This document shows positions 8,876 to 16,479 of a DNA stretch of 34,763 nucleotides, piece after piece; positions within the stretch are counted from its first letter, which is position 1; every line of letters starts with the position of its first letter. The position numbers and the translations under genes are program-made. Origin of the DNA: an uncultured Lachnospiraceae bacterium (GTDB lineage: Bacteria > Bacillota > Clostridia > Lachnospirales > Lachnospiraceae). The DNA is taken from assembly GCA_945868305.1 (NCBI GenBank), contig CAMBKU010000024.1:1-34763 (forward strand), read 5' to 3'. The notes below the pieces were generated by a model. The model was not told the DNA's origin and ran no database searches. It saw only the letters and a program-made list of their open reading frames with translations.

Positions 8876-8904
8876 ATTTTACAATATCTACCCGGACTTG
8901 TAAA
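8876..8904 (-). promoter_or_regulatory. Candidate sigma-A promoter for the der operon
   Basis: Minus-strand TTTACA (8904-8899) and TAAAAT (8881-8876) are 17 bases apart; each box matches consensus at five of six positions. It starts about 30 bases after the terminator of the ABC transporter operon and about 110 bases before der. Confidence 0.65.
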
Positions 8905-8936
8905 GCCTTTTTCACTCCACAGGTCTTTAAGAGAAC

Positions 8937-8968
8937 AAAAAAAACTGTCTTTTCAGACAGCTTTTTTT
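8937..8968. terminator. Intrinsic terminator of the GntR-ABC transporter operon (works in both orientations)
   Basis: CTGTCT (8945-8950) pairs with AGACAG (8955-8960) around a TTTC loop. On the minus strand the stem is followed by eight T residues, and on the plus strand by seven. It lies 20 bases after the permease stop codon. Confidence 0.92.
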
Positions 8969-8980
8969 GCCTTATATCCG

Positions 8981-10939
8981 TTAGTCTGTGTAATTATTCT
9001 CCTGATCATACAAATCATATTCCTGATATGTAACCAGATCGCTCTCATCGGTAATCACACCGACCTCTTTTAAAGCAGCAATCGTATATTTGCATTTTCT
9101 CCCAATGGTAACATAACTATAATCTTCATTGCTGTAATACCGGGCATAGTTGCCGGTGTATGGATAAGCATCCTCTTCTTCCTGCTCCATAATACTGTAC
9201 GGATAACGAACTCCTTTTTTATTATATAATTCCAGGCAAACGGTATTCACATAAACTTCATCATTTAAGAAACTACCATTTCCTATATGCTGGAACTGAA
9301 GAACATCATCAAAATTTCCTTCTTCGATATCCTTTTTCACCGCCTCATAGATAATGGCCGCATTATCTTTATCAAAGGTAATATCATTTTCCTGTGCCCC
9401 CATACTTCCATCCCAGCTAAAGGTTGCAAGATAACCGCCCTGCAGCACATTTTCATTATAATAAACGCCAAACTGGGATTTCAGCATATTTTCCGGTTTT
9501 CCCATCAGCGCTAGAATCCGGCTCATTTCTGAATCTGCATCATCTAGATACTCTTTTGCTGACGGAAGATTATAGTAACGGCAGAGTTTCGAACCATCCT
9601 TTAATTTATACACAATAGACGTCCCGTAGCTGTCGTTTGTACGATCCGCAGTATAAGCTTCGATTTCCTTTTTATGAGAAACAATTTCCTTATGTATATC
9701 TATTAATTCCTGAATGTCATCCTCGTCGGTTAAAAGCAGAGAGCTATAATCCAAAGATGCCATCTCTACCTCTGATACATCCGGCGTTCTTGATTCAATT
9801 CCAAAGGCATCAAATTCCAACAGGAGAAAAGCTGCCACTATCATAACTGACCCTATACCAAGCTCATAAAAGCGCTTCTTTTTAAATACTTTGAATTTCT
9901 TTTCCAAAAACATTTCCGCAATAAAGAAACTGACTGCTCCAATCAGAATCGCGCTGACCAGAATAATGACAAATTCTCTGCTACCCGATACCGTTCCCTG
10001 AAAAATCTGTCCAAATATCATTCCTCCGATGAGTGCTCCGCAGACGGTCACGCACCAACGAAACACCGGTTTTAACCAGCAGATGGAAATCATATCCCCT
10101 GCCGATTCAATTTTCCGCTTTTTATAGGCAAACAATGAAAGCGCTAACAGCACAAAGGATACCAGAAAATAAGCCAAAACATATTTTCCGCCCATTACCT
10201 CATACCCATAACCGCCGTCGTCCAAACAACTCACACGTATTCCTGTCTTTTCCGTAAGAAAATAAATCGGAGAAAGTACCAACAGCCGAGATAGTTGATC
10301 CATTCCATCGACGCCGAAGCAGATACCGGACATCACCACTTTTACAATGGCTTCCATCATAATTTCCAGGAAATTTAGGATAAAATAATATACCGGTAGT
10401 GCTAAAAGCTGTCCTGTCAGCATTCCCACAAAAACTGCAAATGAATAGAAAAACGCCATATTTCCCAGAGAATAGAGAAATGCAATCATTAAATATTGCA
10501 GTTCCGTAATACCAACGGCTGCACACACAAATACACCAATCAGTGTAGCAACCGTCTGTGGTACCGCCATAAAAAGTAACCCCGATATATAATTTGTGAA
10601 AAACAGTTCTTCTCTGCGCACCGGGAGAGAATGAATCATATTTGCACTCTTACTGTTATGCAGATAAGAAAACATTGCCATCGCCACAATCAGTGCAACA
10701 ACAAACACAAGCACCGGCGACATAACTGAATTCGCCAGCCCTACAAAGCTTCTTGTGCGCTCCTCTATCAGTTCCTCTGGTGTGAGACCTGTATAGTAAA
10801 ACACGTCTCTGCTGCTGACATAAATGCCAAAAGGAATCTCAAACAGACATACCAATAGATACCCAAACCAGATAGGCCAGTAATGTGTTATATTCTTTTT
10901 AAAAATTGTCTTATTAAAATAAGATATCTTTGACTGCAT
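8981..10939 (-). CDS. ABC-2-type transporter permease with a large C-terminal extracytoplasmic domain
   Basis: A 652-residue membrane protein. The first 390 or so residues hold about eight to ten hydrophobic segments, the first around YWPIWFGYLLVCLFEIPFG. The last membrane segment, near MIVAAFLLLEFDAFGIE, is followed by about 260 mostly polar, acidic residues rich in Asp, Glu and Tyr that should lie outside the membrane. This layout is common in uncharacterised clostridial permeases linked to YtrA-type regulators. The substrate is unknown; related operons are often tied to cell-envelope stress or peptide antibiotics. The start at the ATG at 10939 is preferred because GGGAGG lies eight bases upstream; a GTG at 10948 is the alternative. 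It overlaps the ATPase gene by 26 bases and ends at a strong terminator. Confidence 0.8.
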   Translation of the reverse strand: MQSKISYFNKTIFKKNITHYWPIWFGYLLVCLFEIPFGIYVSSRDVFYYTGLTPEELIEERTRSFVGLANSVMSPVLVFVVALIVAMAMFSYLHNSKSANMIHSLPVRREELFFTNYISGLLFMAVPQTVATLIGVFVCAAVGITELQYLMIAFLYSLGNMAFFYSFAVFVGMLTGQLLALPVYYFILNFLEIMMEAIVKVVMSGICFGVDGMDQLSRLLVLSPIYFLTEKTGIRVSCLDDGGYGYEVMGGKYVLAYFLVSFVLLALSLFAYKKRKIESAGDMISICWLKPVFRWCVTVCGALIGGMIFGQIFQGTVSGSREFVIILVSAILIGAVSFFIAEMFLEKKFKVFKKKRFYELGIGSVMIVAAFLLLEFDAFGIESRTPDVSEVEMASLDYSSLLLTDEDDIQELIDIHKEIVSHKKEIEAYTADRTNDSYGTSIVYKLKDGSKLCRYYNLPSAKEYLDDADSEMSRILALMGKPENMLKSQFGVYYNENVLQGGYLATFSWDGSMGAQENDITFDKDNAAIIYEAVKKDIEEGNFDDVLQFQHIGNGSFLNDEVYVNTVCLELYNKKGVRYPYSIMEQEEEDAYPYTGNYARYYSNEDYSYVTIGRKCKYTIAALKEVGVITDESDLVTYQEYDLYDQENNYTD

Positions 10940-11813
10940 AATCCACACCTCCCAGCTCGTATATAAAAATCTCCTCCAACGTCAACGGCAACACATCCAC
11001 CAACATCGGATTCAACTTTTCAATCTGTTCTCTTGCTTCCGCCGGATTTCCTTTGACAATCAGCGTATACACCCTTCCTGTGTTAGACATATGAAGCACT
11101 TCAAAATTTTCCGGCAGTTTTGGCATCTCTGCCTGAAACGCAGTCTGTATTTTGCATACACTTCCCTGCAGTTCGCTTAAAGAGCGTTCCAGAATCACCT
11201 GTCCCTTATGCATGATTCCCACATGGTCACATACATCTTCCAGCTCCCGCAGATTGTGGGAGGAAACAAAGACTGTTGTTTTTCGCTCTGAAACATCTGC
11301 CATGATAATGCTCCAAATCTGTCTTCTCATAACCGGATCCAATCCATCCACAGGCTCATCTAAAATCAGGATTTCCGGTCTGCAGCAGATGGCAAGCCAG
11401 AAGGCAACCTGCTTTTGCATACCTTTTGACAATCTTCGGATGCTCCGTTTTGTATCGATATTCGGAAAGAATTTCCGCATCTTTTCAAACAGTTTTTCAT
11501 CAAATTTCGGATAAATCCCCTGATAAAACCGTTTCATCTCCATGGTATCTGCCTGCATGAAATAAAACAGTTCATCCGGAATATAGGCAAATTTCTCTTT
11601 GACCGCCGGATTTTCAAACACTGGTTCTCCATCGATCAGGACGGTTCCAGCATCCTGTTTATACACTCCGGTAATATGTCGTATGATTGTCGATTTTCCG
11701 GCACCATTCGGTCCAACCAGACCATAAATATCTCCTTTTCCAACATGGAGCGTCGTACCGTCAAGCGCACGGAAACCGTCAAATTCCTTTACCACATTTG
11801 AAACTTCTATCAT
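10914..11813 (-). CDS. ABC transporter ATP-binding protein (YtrB-like)
   Basis: A 299-residue ABC ATPase. Walker A GPNGAGKST is at residues 34-42, the signature is the variant LSKGMQKQ at 128, Walker B ILILDEPVDGLDP follows, and the switch His is in VFVSSHNLRELEDV. Replacement of LSGGQ by LSKGM is usual for this exporter subfamily, so it is not a sign of decay. The C-terminal 80 residues form a small extra domain. Its start overlaps the GntR stop as ATGA, a sign of translational coupling, and its 3' end overlaps the permease gene. It therefore powers that permease and should be under GntR control. The transported substrate cannot be read from the sequence. Confidence 0.9.
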   Translation of the reverse strand: MIEVSNVVKEFDGFRALDGTTLHVGKGDIYGLVGPNGAGKSTIIRHITGVYKQDAGTVLIDGEPVFENPAVKEKFAYIPDELFYFMQADTMEMKRFYQGIYPKFDEKLFEKMRKFFPNIDTKRSIRRLSKGMQKQVAFWLAICCRPEILILDEPVDGLDPVMRRQIWSIIMADVSERKTTVFVSSHNLRELEDVCDHVGIMHKGQVILERSLSELQGSVCKIQTAFQAEMPKLPENFEVLHMSNTGRVYTLIVKGNPAEAREQIEKLNPMLVDVLPLTLEEIFIYELGGVDYAVKDILF

Positions 11814-12190
11814 AACCTTTTACTCCCTTCTTTCAAATCCGCAATCCGTTCTGCCAGAAATTCCGGTTTCACAGACAGATAAAGCAGTTCTGACGTAACT
11901 GCATCAAATTCCAGGAACAATTCTTCTTTCCGTATATTGACCACATCATCCTGCTCAGCAGCAAAGGTCCCTTTTCCGGAAACCGTATAAATATAACCCT
12001 CGTTCTCAAGTTCCTTATAAGCACGCTGTATCGTATTCGGATTAATCGCCAGGCTGGCTGCCAGTTCCCTGACAGAGGGAAGTTTTTCGCCTGTCTTAAT
12101 TGCCCTTGATATCAGCAAGTGTTTCAGGCCTTCTTTGATTTGTTCATAAATCGGCTTCGCATCCCGGTAATTTAACTGAATCAAACCCAT
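11810..12190 (-). CDS. GntR-family transcriptional regulator, YtrA subfamily
   Basis: A 126-residue short GntR regulator. Residues 12-78 form the winged helix-turn-helix, with KPIYEQIKEGLKHLLISRAI, GEKLPSVRELAASLAINPNT and the wing GYIYTVSGKGTF. Only about 45 residues follow, too few for a FadR or UTRA effector domain, which places it in the YtrA group that represses its own ABC transporter operon. The start is set at the ATG at 12190; AAGGAG lies unusually close (two bases), so initiation at the TTG two codons on is possible. The longest frame, from 12286, runs across the promoter and is unlikely. An inverted repeat upstream is a probable binding site. It is translationally coupled to the ATPase gene. 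Confidence 0.88.
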   Translation of the reverse strand: MGLIQLNYRDAKPIYEQIKEGLKHLLISRAIKTGEKLPSVRELAASLAINPNTIQRAYKELENEGYIYTVSGKGTFAAEQDDVVNIRKEELFLEFDAVTSELLYLSVKPEFLAERIADLKEGSKRL

Positions 12191-12209
12191 CTCTCCTTCT
12201 ATGCATATT

Positions 12210-12238
12210 GTACAGTCTCTCTCCTGCCCAAACTGTAC
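12210..12238. promoter_or_regulatory. Probable operator of the GntR/YtrA-type regulator
   Basis: GTACAGT (12210-12216) and ACTGTAC (12232-12238) form a perfect seven-base inverted repeat separated by 15 bases. It lies in the leader between the -10 box at 12258 and the start codon. Paired short inverted repeats near the promoter are typical of YtrA-type self-repression; the assignment to this regulator is inferred. Confidence 0.65.
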
Positions 12239-12257
12239 TATCTGTATTGATACGCTT

Positions 12258-12286
12258 AATATAGCATGGGAAGGATTGGAATACAA
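12258..12286 (-). promoter_or_regulatory. Sigma-A promoter of the GntR-ABC transporter operon
   Basis: Minus-strand TTGTAT (12286-12281) and TATATT (12263-12258) are separated by exactly 17 bases, about 70 bases before the GntR start. Transcription should begin near 12250, just ahead of the inverted repeat. Confidence 0.7.
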
Positions 12287-12308
12287 TAAAGATAAACAGA
12301 GGATTTTT

Positions 12309-13172
12309 TTAAGATATTCTTAACATCAAAAAGCCCCCCAGGTTGCCGCGCTTTCCGTGGCTTGCCCTGTGGGAAAACAGATATCTGTCATTACAACAGG
12401 TACAAAGATTTGTCACCGCAAGATTTTCCTTTTTTACCCCCGCTTCAACCAGGATGATCTCATTCGCACGCCAGAGATCCAACTGATATTTTCCGTTCTT
12501 TTTATCAATCAGGATTTCCTTCTCCCTGCCAAAAAAAGCAGCGTGGAACGCCTCTGCCACATCTTCACTCACCTCATAACAGTCCTGACAGATAGAAGGT
12601 CCAATCGCACAGACTAAATCCTCTGGCTTCGTCCCATAGGCTTTTGTCATGGCGTCAATCGTCACCTGTCCCATACGGTTTACGGTTCCTCGCCAGCCAG
12701 AATGGCTCATGCCGATAGCATGGTGCACCGGGTCCACAAAATAAAGTGGCACACAGTCTGCAAAGAATGTAGACAACACCAGCCCCGGCTCATTGGTAAT
12801 AAGACCGTCTACATCCGAATAATCCCGCTGCCGGATCAGACCTTTTCCTGCATCCTCCTTCGTCACCTTCCGTACATTTGTGGTGTGGGTCTGATCTGTA
12901 AATACAAAGTTTTCATAGGAAACGCCCATTGCTTCCGCCAATCTGTGAAAATTTTCCTCTACCGCCTCTTTTTTATCTCCTCGGGTAAAGCTCAGATTCA
13001 TACTGGAAAATATTCCTTCGCTTACGCCTCCCATTCTTGTAGTAAAACAATGTTCTACGATTCCTGTTTTTTCGAGCAGCGGATATTTTAACAACGGAAC
13101 CATCTGTCCGTTCGAAACTGCACATTCCTCCAAGTGTAAAATATCTGCTTCACTTTTTCGTTTTAAATTCAT
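12309..13172 (-). CDS. pgeF: Purine nucleoside phosphorylase / polyphenol oxidase family protein (PgeF, YlmD/YfiH type)
   Basis: A 287-residue member of the DUF152/YfiH family, zinc enzymes reported to act on purine nucleosides and linked by some work to peptidoglycan editing. The conserved metal ligands are recognisable: His in FTDQTHT near residue 96, Cys in FFADCVPLYFVDP near 140 and His in SHSGWRGT near 157. The C-terminal NLCTCCNDRYLFSHRASHG block is also typical. The start at 13172 is preferred because AGGAG lies six to seven bases upstream; another ATG seven codons earlier (13193) has a weaker signal. It follows yraN by 38 bases and is the last gene of the rplS-to-pgeF run. Its role in this cell, nucleoside salvage or wall precursor proofreading, is not decided by the sequence. 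Confidence 0.85.
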   Translation of the reverse strand: MNLKRKSEADILHLEECAVSNGQMVPLLKYPLLEKTGIVEHCFTTRMGGVSEGIFSSMNLSFTRGDKKEAVEENFHRLAEAMGVSYENFVFTDQTHTTNVRKVTKEDAGKGLIRQRDYSDVDGLITNEPGLVLSTFFADCVPLYFVDPVHHAIGMSHSGWRGTVNRMGQVTIDAMTKAYGTKPEDLVCAIGPSICQDCYEVSEDVAEAFHAAFFGREKEILIDKKNGKYQLDLWRANEIILVEAGVKKENLAVTNLCTCCNDRYLFSHRASHGKRGNLGGFLMLRIS

Positions 13173-13210
13173 TGCCTGCTCCTGTCTTTTCATTTTTACT
13201 ATAAGTCCTA

Positions 13211-13567
13211 TCAGCCCTGGAATTCAAACGCATTTTCTATATGCTGTATCCTTCCGTCCCCATAAATTGCTATTACATCAAATCTACAGGGAATATTTTC
13301 TTCATATCCATGCCCGGCATAATAGTAGAATGCTGTCCGGCTGATTTTTCTTTGTTTTCTCATATCAACGGCTTCTAATGGAGCGCCGCAGGCATTGGTG
13401 CTGCGAAACTTCACTTCCACAAACACCAGCACCTCATCCTTCTTTGCCAGTATATCAATCTCACCAAATCTGTTCCGGTAATTTTGCTTTAATATGGTAT
13501 ATCCCTGCTCTTTTAGATACTGTGCCGCAAGATTCTCATACTCCGCTCCTGTTTTTCGTTTGTTCAT
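13211..13567 (-). CDS. yraN: YraN family (UPF0102) putative nuclease-fold protein
   Basis: A 118-residue protein matching YraN in length and motifs. The endonuclease-like fold core shows GAEYENLAAQYLKEQGY at the N-terminus, NRFGEIDILAKKD near residue 32 and VFVEVKFRS near 48, the E-D-EVK pattern of PD-(D/E)xK-type nucleases. Members are widespread and close to ribosome or RNase HII genes, but no biochemical role is firmly established. It starts one base after the FlhB-like gene and lies near rnhB, the usual neighbourhood in Firmicutes. A catalytic role on nucleic acid is inferred only from the fold motif. Confidence 0.9.
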   Translation of the reverse strand: MNKRKTGAEYENLAAQYLKEQGYTILKQNYRNRFGEIDILAKKDEVLVFVEVKFRSTNACGAPLEAVDMRKQRKISRTAFYYYAGHGYEENIPCRFDVIAIYGDGRIQHIENAFEFQG

Positions 13568-13568
13568 G

Positions 13569-13874
13569 CTATCTGGTCATTGCCTCCATTTTTCCACGCA
13601 GTCGGTCCATATCATCCACAAATACCAGAATCTCCGCCACAACCTCATAAAGTTCCGGCGGTATCATATCTCCAATCTGTAATTTCGACAGTGTGGACGC
13701 CAGCTTATCATCCTCATACAGCGGAACATCATTTTCTTTTGCTGTCTCTATGATACGCTCTGCCACCTCACCCTTTCCGGTGGCAAGTATTTTCGGCGCA
13801 CGCTCCCCCGGCGTATATGCCAGTGCAACTGCCGTTTTACTTTCTTTTTTTTCATCTTGATTTTTTCCCCACAT
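13569..13874 (-). CDS. Stand-alone FlhB/YscU C-terminal-domain protein (FhlB/YlqH-like)
   Basis: A 101-residue protein equivalent to the cytoplasmic C-terminal domain of the flagellar export switch FlhB, without the membrane part. TAVALAYTPGERAPKILATG matches the region just after the FlhB cleavage site, and IGDMIPPELYEVVAEILVFV matches its end. The self-cleaving NPTH motif is absent; the chain begins almost where the cleaved FlhB fragment would begin, after a short charged leader. B. subtilis has a similar small protein, YlqH, in the same place after rnhB. FlhB normally works with the hook-length protein FliK, and the gene just upstream here encodes a FliK-like protein. Spacing is two bases upstream and one base downstream, so they form one operon. 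Function is unproven. Confidence 0.82.
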   Translation of the reverse strand: MWGKNQDEKKESKTAVALAYTPGERAPKILATGKGEVAERIIETAKENDVPLYEDDKLASTLSKLQIGDMIPPELYEVVAEILVFVDDMDRLRGKMEAMTR

Positions 13875-13876
13875 AA

Positions 13877-15697
13877 CTATGCCCTCATATCAAAAGAATA
13901 ACGATGCACCATGCCTCCTGATGGCTTATCCTTCTTTAAAAAATCTTCCACCAGATTCACCTTTTTTTCACCATTTTCTGCATCTATCTTACATTGATAC
14001 CCCTTTTTGGCAAGCTGTTCCTCTAAAAATGGCACATGCTCCGCTACGATACGGTATGCCTCCTCTCCTGCCAAATAGAACTTTGTGGTTACATTTTTTC
14101 CAAGCATTTTTATGGAAACATCCGTAGAACCCAGATGCTCCATATCCAGATGCAAAAACGCACTAAGCTCTCCATCCTTATCCATCAAATGCTTTTTATT
14201 TGTGTAAACATACAAGTCGCCCTGCGTATTCTGATTTGCAAGCTTTAATGGGATCTGCACATAGGTATATGTTTGATTCAACACATTCATAAAATCAATA
14301 TTATTCTGAAGCTCCGATGCAGCCTGGGCTGTTCCTGTACTCCCTCCGGTGGCTGTCAATATCTGCTGGAGCTGTCCCATCTGTCTGCCCATACGCGCAT
14401 AAAATTCATTCACTTTCCGGGAATCCTGCAAATCTTGCGGTTTTAAGAACCATTCCGACTCTAAGGCACTACGCACAACCTGCTGATACGCCTTTCCACC
14501 AAAAAGTTTACGAATAGTATGCTCTTTGCCCCCATCACTATCTGTCAGCAGATTTTTTATTTCATTTAAAAACTGTTTCGCCGACAACTCAGAAATATCC
14601 TTTTCACTTCCCGAAAGTTCTGCGTAAACTGTTTTCAATTCCTGCATCTGCCCTTCGTTTAAAATGCCGCGAAGCTTTCCACCATCCGCATTTTCTTCCA
14701 CATGCAGGGCGTTCTCTGCTCCCACAGCAGCTATTTCTGTTTTTGCCATTACGTCGGACATTCCATTGTTCCGCGTCTGCCCGTTTTCATCCACCACACT
14801 GATATTTCCCTGCTGGCCGTTCTTTTCTGCTATACCACCAGTTTCCAACTGTCCATTTATTTTTGCTGCACCGGCATCTTCTGACTGACCATTTTTCTCT
14901 GACACCCCGCCTGCCTGCTGCTGTATGTTTATTTCCACCCTTCCGGTTTCCTGTGATTGTTCTTTTACCGTTACTGTTCCATCCGGTTCTTCTCCTGCGA
15001 TAAGTTCCGTAATCTGATTATGAAATGTAATAGCTTCTTTTAGTGAAAGTGAACTGTCTCCCGCCTTCTGCGGAACTGTTTCCAATAGCTGGTTTAATTC
15101 TTTCATCATGACATTCTGATCTGTCTTGTAATTTTCAAACTGAGCAGCATTTTCCTCCGTCACCGGAATACCTGCCTTAGTCATCTCTACCAATGTAGTC
15201 GGTGATACACCGGGATGTTTTCCAGCCAGACGCACCATTGACATCAGGCTGCTTTTGTCTATCGGCAGCTGCTCCTGCATCATGCTGTGAACCAACGTAA
15301 GATTTTTGTCATTCACTTTTAATCCCGCAGCCTCAAGGGCTTTTAACAACGTAGGATTTCCTTCTGGTCCCGTAGAAAACGGACGTATCTCAATCTGCGT
15401 GCCATTATTGGACTTCACCTGAAAAAACATGGCTTCTCCCACACTGAGTTGAACGCCGGCAGTCAGCCTTGCTGACACAGTGCGCCCGTCACTGAGTCCA
15501 AGCGTAACCTCACCGTCTTCCATCTGATTAACCGTGGCTTCAAAAACACTTCCTGCCGGAAGTGCCCGCATCACCTCTGCCAGTGCCACCGAACCGGAAA
15601 CCGACGCACTTCCCGAAGTATTTCCCGCATTCGCCGCACCCGACGAATTTGCCGCTGTATTTACATCAAACTGCTGAAAGAAATCCGCTATCTGCAT
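13877..15697 (-). CDS. FliK-like (flagellar hook-length control type) protein with repetitive linker
   Basis: A protein of about 606 residues with three parts. Residues 45-110 form a compact beta-rich domain (SVFEATVNQMEDGEVTLGLS). Residues 245-320 are a low-complexity linker with imperfect repeats ending in NGQ (EKNGQ, KINGQ, EKNGQ, DENGQ). From about 470 to the end lies a domain like the FliK C-terminal hook domain, including LHLDMEHLGSTDVSIKM. FliK proteins measure hook length and switch FlhB specificity; the adjacent small FlhB-domain protein fits that pairing. It corresponds in position to YlqG of Bacillus. The ATG at 15697 has AAGG at ten bases; another at 15703 is possible. No other flagellar gene is visible, so the partner system lies elsewhere or the pair has another role. 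Confidence 0.72.
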   Translation of the reverse strand: MQIADFFQQFDVNTAANSSGAANAGNTSGSASVSGSVALAEVMRALPAGSVFEATVNQMEDGEVTLGLSDGRTVSARLTAGVQLSVGEAMFFQVKSNNGTQIEIRPFSTGPEGNPTLLKALEAAGLKVNDKNLTLVHSMMQEQLPIDKSSLMSMVRLAGKHPGVSPTTLVEMTKAGIPVTEENAAQFENYKTDQNVMMKELNQLLETVPQKAGDSSLSLKEAITFHNQITELIAGEEPDGTVTVKEQSQETGRVEINIQQQAGGVSEKNGQSEDAGAAKINGQLETGGIAEKNGQQGNISVVDENGQTRNNGMSDVMAKTEIAAVGAENALHVEENADGGKLRGILNEGQMQELKTVYAELSGSEKDISELSAKQFLNEIKNLLTDSDGGKEHTIRKLFGGKAYQQVVRSALESEWFLKPQDLQDSRKVNEFYARMGRQMGQLQQILTATGGSTGTAQAASELQNNIDFMNVLNQTYTYVQIPLKLANQNTQGDLYVYTNKKHLMDKDGELSAFLHLDMEHLGSTDVSIKMLGKNVTTKFYLAGEEAYRIVAEHVPFLEEQLAKKGYQCKIDAENGEKKVNLVEDFLKKDKPSGGMVHRYSFDMRA

Positions 15698-15709
15698 AAA
15701 CATCCATCC

Positions 15710-16468
15710 TTATACAAAATTTTTGATAAAAGATGCCCGGTGAATCGGGGACGGTCCATACTTTTTCAATGCCTCAATATGTGCCGCAGAGCCATAGCCC
15801 TTGTTGGATGCAAAATCATATTCCGGCATAATTTTATCATACTCTACCATCATCCGGTCTCTGGTCACCTTCGCAATGATACTGGCGGCACCGATAGAAA
15901 TACTCTTGGCATCCCCCTTGATAATTGGTACCTGCTTCACATCTACCTGTGGAATCGTAACCGCATCATTTAATAATATATCGGGTTTTACACCGAGATT
16001 CTTGATAGCTTCCCGCATAGCTTCGTAGGTTGCCTGCAAAATATTGATTTCATCAATCCTGTTTGGTCCAGCCATTCCGATACCTGTTGCAACTGCCTTT
16101 TCCATGATTTCATCATAAAGCATTTCCCGCTTCGCGGCACTTAATTTTTTTGAATCATTAATATATAAAATATCACAATCCTTTGGCAAAATCACTGCTC
16201 CTGCCACCACAGGTCCCGCAAGCGGTCCCCTGCCCACCTCATCAATACCGCAGATAAATTCATAATCCGCATATTCCTTTTCGTACTTTTTTAAGACTTC
16301 TATACGCACTTTCTCTTTTTCCAGCTTATCCAACCGCTTTTTCGCCTGCACAATCAACGACTGTACGCCATTTCTCTCATCTGCTTCGTATTTTTTTATA
16401 AAATCAGGCAACAGAATATCCTCTGCTGCCTTTAATTCTTCTTTAATCTCTCCGATTTTCTTTTCCAT
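15710..16468 (-). CDS. rnhB: Ribonuclease HII
   Basis: A 252-residue RNase HII, which cuts the RNA strand of RNA-DNA hybrids and removes single ribonucleotides from DNA. The catalytic block ICGIDEVGRGPLAGPVVAG begins near residue 72, with Asp76 and Glu77. INDSKKLS near 104 and ILLNDAV near 165 supply further conserved positions. KGDAKSISIGAASIIAKVTRD and the NKGYGSAAH segment complete the family pattern. An N-terminal extension of about 70 mainly charged, helical residues precedes the catalytic domain, as in B. subtilis RnhB. GAGGT seven bases before the ATG supports the start. It lies between the signal peptidase gene (11 bases) and the FliK-like gene (12 bases). Confidence 0.95.
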   Translation of the reverse strand: MEKKIGEIKEELKAAEDILLPDFIKKYEADERNGVQSLIVQAKKRLDKLEKEKVRIEVLKKYEKEYADYEFICGIDEVGRGPLAGPVVAGAVILPKDCDILYINDSKKLSAAKREMLYDEIMEKAVATGIGMAGPNRIDEINILQATYEAMREAIKNLGVKPDILLNDAVTIPQVDVKQVPIIKGDAKSISIGAASIIAKVTRDRMMVEYDKIMPEYDFASNKGYGSAAHIEALKKYGPSPIHRASFIKNFV

Positions 16469-16479
16469 CTTCTACCTCT

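Noticed and set aside
11420-11442. LSKGM in place of LSGGQ in the ABC ATPase, considered as a sign of inactivation
   Set aside because: This variant is common in the exporter subfamily, and Walker A, Walker B and the switch His are intact.
12300-12320. AT-rich inverted repeat TTAAGA/TCTTAA after pgeF as a terminator
   Set aside because: The stem is six AT-rich base pairs and is followed by A residues rather than T residues on the coding strand.
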